Of a DNA stretch of 32,940 bases, positions 6,348 through 14,149 are shown one piece after another (the first letter of the stretch is position 1; the number at the start of each line of letters is the position of its first letter). Origin of the DNA: an uncultured bacterium (GTDB lineage: Bacteria > Bacillota > Clostridia > Lachnospirales > Lachnospiraceae); NCBI GenBank assembly GCA_905215775.1, contig CAJMRM010000032.1:1-32940 (forward strand). The letters are read 5' to 3'. Below the pieces are notes generated by a model. It did not search any database, was not told the origin of the DNA, and was given only the letters and a program-made list of their open reading frames with translations. A program made the position numbers and the translations under genes.

Positions 6348-6839
6348 TTAATTGAATGGAAGTCCTTCGTCCTCGACTCCATCAGGAATATTCATAAATC
6401 CGTCGCCGATGGCGCTGGACGGAGCAGGTCTTGTCCCCTGCTGATAGCTGCTGCGGCTGTTGTTTCCGCCATAGCTTCCGCCGCCAAAGCCGCTGTCGCC
6501 GCTCTGGTTTTTGCTGTCGGCAAACTCCTGGTCCTCTACGATCACATCGGTCGTGTAGACCTTCTGGCCATCCTTATTTACATAGCTGCCGGTCTGGATC
6601 CTGCCGGACACCAGCACGCGCATACCCTGGCGGAAATACTTTTCAGCAAATTCGCCGGCGCGGTCAAAGGCTACGATATTGATAAAATCCGCAGTCTGTC
6701 CCTGGTCTCCATCCTGGTTTCTTCTGCCTCTCCGGTCAACGGCCAGCGTATATCTGGCAATGGCCATGGAACGCTCGCCCTGGGAATAACGCACTTCGGG
6801 ATCTCTGGTCAATCTACCCATAAGGATAACTTTATTCAT
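6348..6839 (-). CDS. ssb: single-stranded DNA-binding protein
   Basis: 163 aa. The OB fold covers residues ~1-110 (MNKVILMGRLTRDPEVRY, then IARYTLAVDRRGRR, DFINIVAFDRAGEFAEKYF and GRIQTGSYVNKDGQKVYTTDV). A flexible Gly/Ser/Gln-rich linker follows, and the conserved acidic tip EDEGLPFN that recruits replication and repair partners. Length and order (rpsF, ssb, rpsR) match the chromosomal housekeeping SSB, not a plasmid copy. The Shine-Dalgarno is weak (AAGAAAGTG), which suggests coupling to rpsF 18 nt upstream. Confidence 0.97.
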   Translation of the reverse strand: MNKVILMGRLTRDPEVRYSQGERSMAIARYTLAVDRRGRRNQDGDQGQTADFINIVAFDRAGEFAEKYFRQGMRVLVSGRIQTGSYVNKDGQKVYTTDVIVEDQEFADSKNQSGDSGFGGGSYGGNNSRSSYQQGTRPAPSSAIGDGFMNIPDGVEDEGLPFN

Positions 6840-6857
6840 ATAATCACACTTTCTTTA

Positions 6858-7145
6858 TTAAGCGTCCTGTCTTACGCAAAGGTAACGGATCACAGACTCC
6901 ATGATGCGGACATGTGCCTCTACCTCGTTCGGGCAGTTGGAGTCGCCTTCAAAATGAATGAAGTAGTAGAATCCCTCTTTCATTTTCTGGATCTCGTAAG
7001 CAAGCTTCTTCTTGCCCCACTCATCCACATCTGTAACAGTTCCGCCGAAACGGGTGATATAGCCTTTCACCTTCTCCAGAGCGGCTGTTCTCTCATCGTC
7101 CTCAAGCTTTGCGCTCAGAACAACTGCTAATTCGTATTTGTTCAT
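6858..7145 (-). CDS. rpsF: 30S ribosomal protein S6
   Basis: 95 aa beginning MNKYELAVVLSAKLEDDER, with the S6 hallmarks KVKGYITRFGGTVTDVDEWG, KKLAYEIQK and GFYYFIHFEG. The ATG at 7145 is chosen over an upstream TTG because GGAGGG lies about 10 nt before it and S6 proteins begin here. S6 pairs with S18 on the 30S platform. In many bacteria excess S6:S18 binds the operon leader to repress it; the leader here is short (about 75 nt) and I did not identify that structure. Confidence 0.96.
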   Translation of the reverse strand: MNKYELAVVLSAKLEDDERTAALEKVKGYITRFGGTVTDVDEWGKKKLAYEIQKMKEGFYYFIHFEGDSNCPNEVEAHVRIMESVIRYLCVRQDA

Positions 7146-7211
7146 CGTTTCTTTCCCTCCTTGTGGTCTCTGGCCCTCGCTTTTCAGTAACGAGAGCAAG
7201 GAATTAATATG

Positions 7212-8225
7212 TCACAGGTAATTATCATAACAAATAGTGCTGGAAAATGCAAGCGTTTTCTCTCTGTTTTTCGCGTTGTTTTTATCTGTCTCCATATTTT
7301 CCCTGTTTTTCCAGCCATCCTCTCCAAAATACTCCCGTATCCGCTCCTTCAGATGCCGCACATACGCCTCTCCGGCCTCCCCCAGCCCCCGGTCACGGGA
7401 ATAAATATATCCTAAGATCAGCGGATCGAACGGCAGCGGCACAGTCACTACGCCGTTTGCCTCGTTATAGGCCCGGGAATGGGGAAATACCAGACTGAAC
7501 GCGTTGGTGCTGGCCACCAGGGCCGCCCGTGAGGCAATGGACTGGACCCGGATCAGCTTATCCGGATTGACCACGCTGGACCAGGGCGTCCAGTTTAAAT
7601 TTCCGTCCGTCCCATCTGTATATGCCACATACGGGTAGTTTTTGAGCTTCGCAAAGTCAAAGGACGCTTCCTTTAAAAGAGGATGATCCTTGGAAAGCTG
7701 CACGGAAAAGGAGGCCTCCGCCACATCCCTGTACTCCAGGTGGAACAGGTTGCAGTATCGGTTGAAATCTGTGTAATGGCCCCTGGTGTCGATGGTGACC
7801 ACCAGATCGCAGAGATCCTGATGGAGGAGCTCCAGCATTTTTACCCCGGTGCCGGAAGCACAGGACAGATTCATTTTATCGTACCCCTGGTAGTCCCTGC
7901 AAAGGTCCCGGAAGGCCTCAAACGCCGGATCGTACATAGGATAGATCAGACGGAACCGGCAGGCGCTTCCCGCATTTTTTTCAGAATCGGAAATGCCCTT
8001 TAAATGCTCCATGATCACCGACGCCTCCTTTGCCAGTCTGGCCCCCGCAGGCGTCAGCTTCATCCCCGCAGAGGTCCGTTCAAAGATCGGAAAGCCCAGT
8101 TCCTGTTCCAGATTTTTTATGGCGCTGCTCAGGTTCGGCTGGGACAGGAACAGATTTTTTGCCGCCCTGGACGCGGAGCCGCACCGGGCAATCTCCAGAA
8201 CGTACTGGAGCTGCTGTATGGTCAT
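7212..8225 (-). CDS. LysR-family transcriptional regulator
   Basis: 337 aa. The N-terminal winged HTH (MTIQQLQYVLEIARCGSAS, then AAKNLFLSQPNLSSAIKNLE and RTSAGMKLTPAG) is typical of LysR proteins. Residues ~95-300 form the substrate-binding effector domain. The C-terminal ~30 residues (ENMETDKNNAKNREK and onward) are an unusual polar extension that overlaps the rpsF promoter. The ATG at 8225 is chosen for GGGAGGAAT about 8 nt upstream. It is divergent from the broken M20 gene and the two membrane genes, the standard layout for a LysR that controls its neighbour in response to a pathway ligand. Confidence 0.93.
   Translation of the reverse strand: MTIQQLQYVLEIARCGSASRAAKNLFLSQPNLSSAIKNLEQELGFPIFERTSAGMKLTPAGARLAKEASVIMEHLKGISDSEKNAGSACRFRLIYPMYDPAFEAFRDLCRDYQGYDKMNLSCASGTGVKMLELLHQDLCDLVVTIDTRGHYTDFNRYCNLFHLEYRDVAEASFSVQLSKDHPLLKEASFDFAKLKNYPYVAYTDGTDGNLNWTPWSSVVNPDKLIRVQSIASRAALVASTNAFSLVFPHSRAYNEANGVVTVPLPFDPLILGYIYSRDRGLGEAGEAYVRHLKERIREYFGEDGWKNRENMETDKNNAKNREKTLAFSSTICYDNYL
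7224..7252 (-). promoter_or_regulatory. promoter of rpsF-ssb-rpsR inside the LysR 3' end
   Basis: TTGCAT (7247-7252), a 17-nt spacer and TATGAT (7224-7229) on the minus strand. It lies within the last codons of the LysR gene, which ends at 7212, so the two genes run in the same direction with this internal promoter between them. Confidence 0.55.
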
Positions 8226-8324
8226 GATGCATTCCTCCCTCTTTTTGTACTGTTTCCTATTATATCTGTTTTCTCTCCCAAAGTCCATTGCTGGAATTTA
8301 TAGCCTCATATAAATAAAACATAT

Positions 8325-8353
8325 TTGTGATATGTCCTTCCACCCGGTATACT
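8325..8353 (+). promoter_or_regulatory. promoter of the M20/DUF5058 cassette
   Basis: TTGTGA (8325-8330), a 17-nt spacer and TATACT (8348-8353), upstream of AGGAGG and the ATG at 8401. AT-rich dyads just before the -35 (ATAAATAAAACATAT) are where a LysR protein would be expected to bind. Confidence 0.5.
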
Positions 8354-8400
8354 TATACGCAAAACAATACAATATTTCGCATAAACAGGAGGTTGCTCTT

Positions 8401-9546
8401 ATGGATAATGCACAAATCATCCGCGATGCTGTCCGTGAAAAGGAACAGATAATCAACGGTCTCAACCGGTCTGTATGGGAATATGCCGAGCTTGGCTATC
8501 AGGAGACAAAAAGCCCGGAACCCTTGTATTCTTCGGCTGTCCCGCGGAGGAGCAGGGCTTCGGAAAGGGCTTTATGGCCAAGGCCCGCTGCTTTGACGGC
8601 ATCGACATGATGTTCACCTGGCATCCGGCAGACCAGAACGTCCCCATGGGAACCCGTATGGTGGCCAACTATAAGGTCCGCTTTGATTTCACTGGAATTT
8701 CTGCCCATGCGGGTGCCGCCCCGGAAAAGGGCCGGAGCGCCCTGGACGCCTGTGAGCTGATGAACGTGGGCGTCAACTATATGAGAGAGCATGTGATCAG
8801 CGACGCCAGGATCCATTACGCCTATCTGGACAACGGCGGCGAGGCCCCCAATGTGGTCCAGGACCACGCCTCCCTGCTGTACTTCATGCGCGCCCCGAAG
8901 CTTGCCCAGAGCAGCGAGATCCTGGCCCGGATCAAAAAGATCGCCCAGGGTGCGGCCCTGATGACAGAAACAGAGGTCAAGGTCAAGGTCTTAGGCGGCT
9001 TGAGCGATGTGATCCCCAACCCCACCGCCTTCCAGGTGCTCTCCGACGCCTATGTGGAAATGGGCGGACCGGAGTTTGATGAGAAGGATTACGCCATTGC
9101 CAGAAAATTCCTGGCTATTCTTCCCGAGGATGCAAAAAGCTCCATGGTCCAGAAAATGGCCGCCCTTCATAAAATGACGCCGGAGGAGTTTGAAAAGCGT
9201 CCCTTAAATTCCGTTGTGGTCCCTTACAGCCCCCTGATGCGTCAGAAGGTATTGACCGCCTCCAGCGACGTGGGCGATGTGAGCTATCTGGTTCCCACAG
9301 CCCAGCTCACCGCCTCGGCCGCCATTCCGGGCACCGGACACCACACCTGGCAGTACAGCCCAGGTGGGCACCTCCATCGGCGGAAAGGCCTGTCTTGCGG
9401 CGGCAAGAGCCATCGGTCTGGCATGTACCAGGATCTTTGACGATCCGGACCTGGCTGACCAGGCGAAAAAAGAGCTGCTGGAGGAAACCGGCGGCGTTTA
9501 TGTATCCCCGATCCCCGATGACCTCACCTATGTGGACGCCATGTAA
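8401..9546 (+). pseudogene. M20-family amidohydrolase, broken (AbgB-like)
   Basis: Three frames must be joined. Codons from 8401 (AGGAGG about 8 nt upstream) give a normal N-terminus ending in NRSVWEYAELGYQE. At about 8508-8516 the sequence jumps to the conserved segment GTLVFFGCPAEEQGFGKGF in another frame. Compared with the ~430-480-aa family, roughly 90 codons are missing, including the GHGCGHN-type zinc-binding region. The second frame runs to about 9355 (ISAHAGAAPEKGRSALDA, VPTAQLTAS, GTGHHTW), then a further shift leads to VGTSIGGKACLAAARAIG and the end at 9546. The intact enzyme would hydrolyse an N-acyl amino acid or aminobenzoyl-glutamate-like amide. The loss of metal ligands plus a second frameshift make activity unlikely. 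Confidence 0.88.
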
Positions 9547-9561
9547 TAAGGAGGAACACAA

Positions 9562-10281
9562 ATGACTTTCAATGAAATTATGAACAGCCCCCTGCTCTAC
9601 GGACTGGTGGGCCTGGGAATCGCCTATATCATCCTGTTCTGTCTGGTTACTCTGAAAAAAGCCTACAAGCACGCCCTGGAGCTGGGGATCACCAAGGAAA
9701 AGCTCAGACTGGTGATCACCTCCTCGGCCATTTATTCCGTTGTCCCGTCCATCTCCATCGTCATCGGACTTTTCAGCCTGGCGGCGGTCCTGGGCGTACC
9801 CTGGTCCTGGTTCCGCCTTTCCGTGGTGGGCTCCGTTACATATGAGCTGATGGCAGCCGACATGGTGGCCACCGGAACCGGCTACGAATCTGTGGCGGCC
9901 TTAAACGCCGCCGGAGATGCCTCTGTGGTGGGTACCGTAATGTTTGTTATGAGCATCTGTATCATGGGCGGCCTCATTGCCATCCTGTTATTCGGCAAAA
10001 AGATCCAGATGGGACTTAGTAAGGCCAGGAACAAGCACGGAGAGCTGGGGGCCCTGATCACCGGCGTTCTCTCCCTGGCCATCATCGAAGCCTTCCTTCC
10101 CATGCAGTTAATGAAGGGAAAGGTACACCTGGCCGTTGTATTTACATCCTGTATCATCGTTCTGATCCATCTGCAGATCATCAAGCGGTTCAAATGCCTG
10201 TGGCTCAGAAACTTTGTTATGGCAAATACCCTGCTTCTGGGCATGGCGTCCTCGCTGGTCTGGATCAAAATCCTTGGTTAA
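9562..10281 (+). CDS. DUF5058-family membrane protein, probable transporter subunit
   Basis: 239 aa with about six hydrophobic segments (GLVGLGIAYIILFCLVTL near residues 14-31, then SAIYSVVPSISIVIGLFSLA, and later helices to the C-terminus). I recognise it as DUF5058, a family without an assigned function. AAGGAGG lies about 8 nt before the ATG and 15 nt separate it from the M20 pseudogene, so they form one operon. Constant association with a peptidase/amidohydrolase and a second membrane protein suggests a substrate transporter feeding the hydrolase. This is inference from context; the sequence shows no ATP-binding site. Confidence 0.75.
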   Translation: MTFNEIMNSPLLYGLVGLGIAYIILFCLVTLKKAYKHALELGITKEKLRLVITSSAIYSVVPSISIVIGLFSLAAVLGVPWSWFRLSVVGSVTYELMAADMVATGTGYESVAALNAAGDASVVGTVMFVMSICIMGGLIAILLFGKKIQMGLSKARNKHGELGALITGVLSLAIIEAFLPMQLMKGKVHLAVVFTSCIIVLIHLQIIKRFKCLWLRNFVMANTLLLGMASSLVWIKILG

Positions 10282-10299
10282 TTTTAGGAGGAACACAAT

Positions 10300-11013
10300 A
10301 TGGATAAAAAATACGAAGACAGCATTCACCGGACCGGCCGGATCGGTATTATCATCGGCATCCTTCTTATGCTGGGCATTCCGGCAGTCATTTCCACCGT
10401 ATACGACGTTTGGCCGGAGAGCGTGGCCCAGGTCATCACCGCAGGAAGCGGCCTGCTGGCCGTATTCATTCCCACCTGCATCGCCGAGGTATTCAGCTAT
10501 ACCCCGATCCTGGGATCCTCTGCCTATATTACCTTCTTAACCGGCAATGTCATGAACCTGAAGGTGCCCGTTGTGGTAAACGCCCAGATCATGTCTGATA
10601 CAGCCTCCGGTACAGAGGAAGGCGACGTGGTGGCCACCATCGGCGTAGCCGTGTCCTCCATCGTCACCACCCTGATCATCGTGGCCGGCGTGATCCTTCT
10701 GGTGCCCTTACGCCCCATCCTCACCAGCCCCACCGTCCAGACAGCCACCACCTATCTGCTCCCGTCTCTCTTCGGCGGCATCTTTTTAAGCTTCGTAAAC
10801 AACGACTGCGGCGACTACGTTGCCAAAGGAAAACCGCTGACCATGATCCTCCCGCTCTTAGTGGTATTCGGCGTCAACGCCGTGTTCCCCCTGGCCGGGA
10901 TGGAGGGCTTTGTGGTACTGATCTGTATGGTCCTCACTGTGCTCTGCGCAGTCGTGCTCTACAAGGCCGGGATCATTAAGATGATCCCCAAGGAAAAGAA
11001 GAAAAAAGCCTGA
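10300..11013 (+). CDS. multi-helix membrane protein paired with DUF5058
   Basis: 237 aa with about six hydrophobic segments; residues 15-33 and 45-65 are the first two. A conserved-looking polar stretch, FVNNDCGDYVAKGKP, between the later helices could line a transport path. A short basic tail, PKEKKKKA, is cytoplasmic. AGGAGG lies 8 nt before the ATG, 18 nt after DUF5058, so the two are almost certainly co-translated and may form a two-subunit permease. I recognise no named family for it. Confidence 0.75.
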   Translation: MDKKYEDSIHRTGRIGIIIGILLMLGIPAVISTVYDVWPESVAQVITAGSGLLAVFIPTCIAEVFSYTPILGSSAYITFLTGNVMNLKVPVVVNAQIMSDTASGTEEGDVVATIGVAVSSIVTTLIIVAGVILLVPLRPILTSPTVQTATTYLLPSLFGGIFLSFVNNDCGDYVAKGKPLTMILPLLVVFGVNAVFPLAGMEGFVVLICMVLTVLCAVVLYKAGIIKMIPKEKKKKA

Positions 11014-11014
11014 C

Positions 11015-11043
11015 AAAAAGGACCGGCAGAAATCTGCCGGTCC
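11015..11043. terminator. bidirectional terminator between the convergent genes
   Basis: A perfect 11-bp stem, GGACCGGCAGA/TCTGCCGGTCC, with a 2-nt spacer in the centre (11020-11043). On the minus strand it is followed by TTTTTG and ends the DUF951 transcript. On the plus strand the tract is pyrimidine-rich and weaker. Confidence 0.8.
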
Positions 11044-11047
11044 CTCT

Positions 11048-11239
11048 CTATTCCTTTTTCTCCGGTTTCCGCAGGCCCCGGGTATTTTTCTCCACCAGCC
11101 GTCTGGTCACCATGACCATATGGCCGCAGCCCAGGCATTTCAGCCGGAAATCTGCGCCCACCCTGAGGATCTCCCATTCCTGGCTTCCGCAGGGGTGGGG
11201 CTTTTTTAATTTGACGATATCTCCTACTTCATACTCCAT
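11048..11239 (-). CDS. DUF951 family protein
   Basis: 63 aa, the family's usual size. It carries the hallmark VGDIVKLKKPHPCGSQEW, then VGADFRLKCLGCGH and RRLVEKNT; the Cys-x2-Cys and earlier Cys/His suggest a small zinc-binding or nucleic-acid-binding fold. The function is not established. In many Firmicutes this gene lies near ychF, rpsF, ssb and rpsR; here about 4 kb of accessory genes separate it from rpsF. The start is ATG at 11239 after GGGAGGGATCCG. A terminator follows directly. Confidence 0.9.
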   Translation of the reverse strand: MEYEVGDIVKLKKPHPCGSQEWEILRVGADFRLKCLGCGHMVMVTRRLVEKNTRGLRKPEKKE

Positions 11240-11318
11240 CGGATCCCTCCCTATGTTTTCGGGCGGAACGGCTCTGCCCCATCTCCTTCTGCCAGAGTCC
11301 CTTTCTCCTGCCCGTCCT

Positions 11319-12311
11319 TTACTGCTTAAGCGCCGCCCGGATCTCTTTTAACACATCCTCGTCCAGAGGCGGGAGCTTCAGGGCTGCCAGGCTGCTGTCC
11401 AGCTGGGCCGTACTGCTGGCTCCCACCAGCACAGAGGTCACCTCCGGCCGCCGCAGGATCCAGGCCAGGGCCAGCTGGGCCAGGGTCATGCCGCCCGCTC
11501 TTGCGATGTCGTTCAGCTTCTTTATCTTTTCCAGTGACTCCTCATCCAGATATCTGGCCGCCACGGTGCTTCCCTCCCGGGACGCCCTGGAGCCGGCCGG
11601 GATCCCCCGCAGGTACTTATCCGTCAGCGCCCCCTGGGCCAGAGGGGAAAAGCAGATGCAGCCCACGCCGTTTTCTGAAAGGACAGAGAACAGGCCGTCC
11701 TCCGCCTGCTGTTCCAAAAGATTGTAGCGTACCTGGTGGATCAGACAGGGCGTATGGTTCTCCCTTAAAAGCTTCACCGCCGCTTCCGTCTGCTCCGCAT
11801 TATAATTGGAGATCCCCACATACAGGGCCTTTCCCTGGCGCACCATATCGCTTAAGGCCTCCATGGTCTCCTCCAGGGGAGTTTCCGGATCCGGCCGGTG
11901 ATGGTAAAAAATGTCCACATAATCCAGCCCCATGCGTTTTAAGCTCTGGTCCAGGCTCGCCATAAGGTATTTCCTGGAGCCCCAGTTTCCATAGGGCCCC
12001 GGCCACATGTCGTAGCCCGCCTTGGTGGAAACGGTCAGCTCGTCCCGGCAGGATCCCAGACAGTCCCTCAAGGCCCTGCCGAAATTCTCCTCCGCCAGCC
12101 CTCTGGCCGGATGGCCGTAATTGTTGGCCAGGTCGAAGTGGGTGATGCCCCGGTCAAAGGCATGGCACAGAAGCGCTTCCTGCTCCTTCAGAGGCTTTTC
12201 CGTCCCGAAATTCTGCCACAGCCCCAGGGACATGGCCGGAAGCTTAAGCCCGCTCCTTCCGCACCGTTTATATTCCATCTCCTCATAACGCCGTTCTGAC
12301 GGCTGATACAT
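11319..12311 (-). CDS. aldo/keto reductase, YghZ-like
   Basis: 330 aa, full length. Catalytic tetrad visible as Asp60 and Tyr65 (DLANNYGHP), Lys97 (VSTKAGYDMW) and His137/138 (IFYHHRPDPETP). The N-terminus YKRCGRSGLKLPAMSLGLW and the segment GPYGNWGSRKYLMASLDQSL are typical of the YghZ / KCNAB-like branch (L-glyceraldehyde-3-phosphate and methylglyoxal reductases). It should use NADPH to reduce small aldehydes in the cytosol. AAGGAG lies about 9 nt before the ATG. It is followed 79 nt later by DUF951 and preceded 28 nt upstream by the sirtuin gene, so co-transcription with the latter is likely. Confidence 0.92.
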   Translation of the reverse strand: MYQPSERRYEEMEYKRCGRSGLKLPAMSLGLWQNFGTEKPLKEQEALLCHAFDRGITHFDLANNYGHPARGLAEENFGRALRDCLGSCRDELTVSTKAGYDMWPGPYGNWGSRKYLMASLDQSLKRMGLDYVDIFYHHRPDPETPLEETMEALSDMVRQGKALYVGISNYNAEQTEAAVKLLRENHTPCLIHQVRYNLLEQQAEDGLFSVLSENGVGCICFSPLAQGALTDKYLRGIPAGSRASREGSTVAARYLDEESLEKIKKLNDIARAGGMTLAQLALAWILRRPEVTSVLVGASSTAQLDSSLAALKLPPLDEDVLKEIRAALKQ

Positions 12312-12339
12312 ATCCGGTCACTCCTTCCTCTTCCGGAGC

Positions 12340-13062
12340 CTACACTCCGGCCGCATCTCCCAGGATCTCTCCAATGGGACCGCTGATCACCAGATCTGCC
12401 CGGCTGTCCATGGGCGTCACAGATTTATTGATCAATACCAGCTTTTTCCCTGCATAATAGTCGATGAGCCCCGCCGCCGGATACACTGTTAAGGAGGTTC
12501 CCCCGATGATCAGGACATCGGCATTGGAAATATAATAGACCGCCTTCTGAAGCGTATGCTGGTCCAGTCCCTCTTCATAGAGGACCACATCCGGCTTAAT
12601 GACGCCGCCGCAGGAGCATCTGGGAACGCCTTCCGACTCCAGGACCGCCTCCAGGCCATAAAATTTCCCGCATTCTGTACAGTAATTCCTAAGCACCGAG
12701 CCATGCAGCTCCAGTACCTCCCGGCTCCCGGCCTTCTGGTGGAGACCGTCGATGTTCTGGGTGATCACCGCCCGGAGCTTCCCCTCCTGCTCCAGCTTTG
12801 CCAGAGCCTTATGGGCCCGGTTGGGCTCCGCGTCGGGGAACAGCATCTTATTCCGGTAGAACCGGTAAAACTCCTCCGGCTTTCTCATATAAAAGGTATG
12901 GCTCAGGATCGTTTCCGGCGGATACGCATACTGCTGGTTATACAGACCGTCTGTGCTCCGGAAATCCGGGATCCTGCTCTCGGTGGACACGCCTGCGCCG
13001 CCGAAAAATACGATATTATCACTCTCAAAAAGCCATTGCTTCAAGGTTTCACGCTCTGTCAT
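12340..13062 (-). CDS. NAD-dependent protein deacylase, Sir2 family
   Basis: 240 aa. Residues 22-35 (GAGVSTESRIPDFR) and 101-108 (TQNIDGLH) bind NAD; His120 (ELHGSV) is the catalytic base; Cys128, Cys131, Cys149 and Cys151 hold structural zinc. GGTSLTVYPAAG near the C-terminus completes the Rossmann fold. It removes acetyl or other acyl groups from lysines, making nicotinamide and O-acyl-ADP-ribose. The start is the ATG at 13062 with AAAGGAG 8 nt upstream; a longer frame has no support. Neighbouring GNAT acetyltransferases may be unrelated to it. Confidence 0.94.
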   Translation of the reverse strand: MTERETLKQWLFESDNIVFFGGAGVSTESRIPDFRSTDGLYNQQYAYPPETILSHTFYMRKPEEFYRFYRNKMLFPDAEPNRAHKALAKLEQEGKLRAVITQNIDGLHQKAGSREVLELHGSVLRNYCTECGKFYGLEAVLESEGVPRCSCGGVIKPDVVLYEEGLDQHTLQKAVYYISNADVLIIGGTSLTVYPAAGLIDYYAGKKLVLINKSVTPMDSRADLVISGPIGEILGDAAGV

Positions 13063-13123
13063 CTCTGGCACTCCTTTCCCCTGGAAAATACCCGGACCGG
13101 ACTCCCCGGCCCCGGAGCCGTCT

Positions 13124-14149
13124 TTAAACCACCTCGTCCAAAAAGACGCCGCGGAACGGCTCGATGTACTGGCCGTAAGGAACATTTTTCACCTGCTCCG
13201 GAAGAGCATACCCGAACAGCCACTGGGTCAGCTCTGCGATGGTGAACACCTCCATCTTTCCTTTGGCGATGAACCTGGATTCCTGGACGATCTCAGAGCC
13301 GCTCTTGGTCAGCTTCCAGATCCATGCGCCCTGGTTCTGGGGAACGAACAGATCATGGATCCCGATCTCAACGGCTATCTCAGCCTCCGGACACGCTTCA
13401 GAAAGGCGGATGTTCTTCACAAATTCCGGCATACATACGATCCGGGCCATGATGGCCGGTTTCGTCCCGGCCAGAGCCCGGTAGCGCTCTCCCGTATACA
13501 GATAACGCATCTCCCGCTCCTTCAGCCCCCATTCGCTTTCCATGCCGATGAACCAGTCGTCCTCATAGATCAGGTTCACAAAGCCGTTCTCGCTCCTCAG
13601 CTCCTTTTCCATCCGTTCCAGATAAGCCGGATCCCGGACGGCGAACACCTCATACTGGCGCTTCAGCCAGGCATTCTGCCAGTCGGCCAGCTCCTTATAC
13701 AGGGCGCTTCCCTCCAGAGGCTTCCTGCGAAGATTCTTATTGTACCCCAGAACCCACCGGGGCTGGTCGAAAATAAACCGGAAATCATACGGATAATACA
13801 GGGATTCCCGGGCCGGCATCAGAAACGCAAAGGGCATCCGCTCCTCCTGCATATCCCGCAGCATGGTCAGCAGCAGACTTCTCATATGGCCCTTGTGGCG
13901 CTCGCTGACAGCCGTTGCTACGCCCACGATATAATCGCAGGTCCTCACATCGCCCCGCATGGAAACTGCGTAAGGATTCCTCTGGAGCATGGCCACGATC
14001 CGCCCCTCCTCCTCACAGACCAGGATCCGGTTGTCCTTTGTTTTTTCCTTATAATAATAGTCGCCAAAGGATACAGAGTCCTCCGGGAACGCCTCGTTCC
14101 AGAGAGCCCTTGTCCTTCCTTTTTCTTCCGCTTCCAGATATCGGATCAT
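13124..14149 (-). CDS. GNAT acetyltransferase, Eis-like
   Basis: 341 aa from ATG at 14149. The N-terminal GNAT fold carries an acetyl-CoA loop region (GVATAVSERHKGHMRSLLLTML; the R/Q-x-x-G-x-G/H signature reads ERHKGHMR). A middle region (FAFLMPARESLYYPYDFRF) and a C-terminal SCP2-like part make the size and layout those of Eis-type N-acetyltransferases. Some of these modify aminoglycosides, most have unknown targets. The ATG overlaps the stop of the upstream DUF2156 gene (ATGA), so the two are translationally coupled. Confidence 0.82.
   Translation of the reverse strand: MIRYLEAEEKGRTRALWNEAFPEDSVSFGDYYYKEKTKDNRILVCEEEGRIVAMLQRNPYAVSMRGDVRTCDYIVGVATAVSERHKGHMRSLLLTMLRDMQEERMPFAFLMPARESLYYPYDFRFIFDQPRWVLGYNKNLRRKPLEGSALYKELADWQNAWLKRQYEVFAVRDPAYLERMEKELRSENGFVNLIYEDDWFIGMESEWGLKEREMRYLYTGERYRALAGTKPAIMARIVCMPEFVKNIRLSEACPEAEIAVEIGIHDLFVPQNQGAWIWKLTKSGSEIVQESRFIAKGKMEVFTIAELTQWLFGYALPEQVKNVPYGQYIEPFRGVFLDEVV

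Noticed and set aside
6303..7130. 275-codon plus-strand frame over ssb and rpsF
   Set aside because: Antisense shadow of two certain housekeeping genes.
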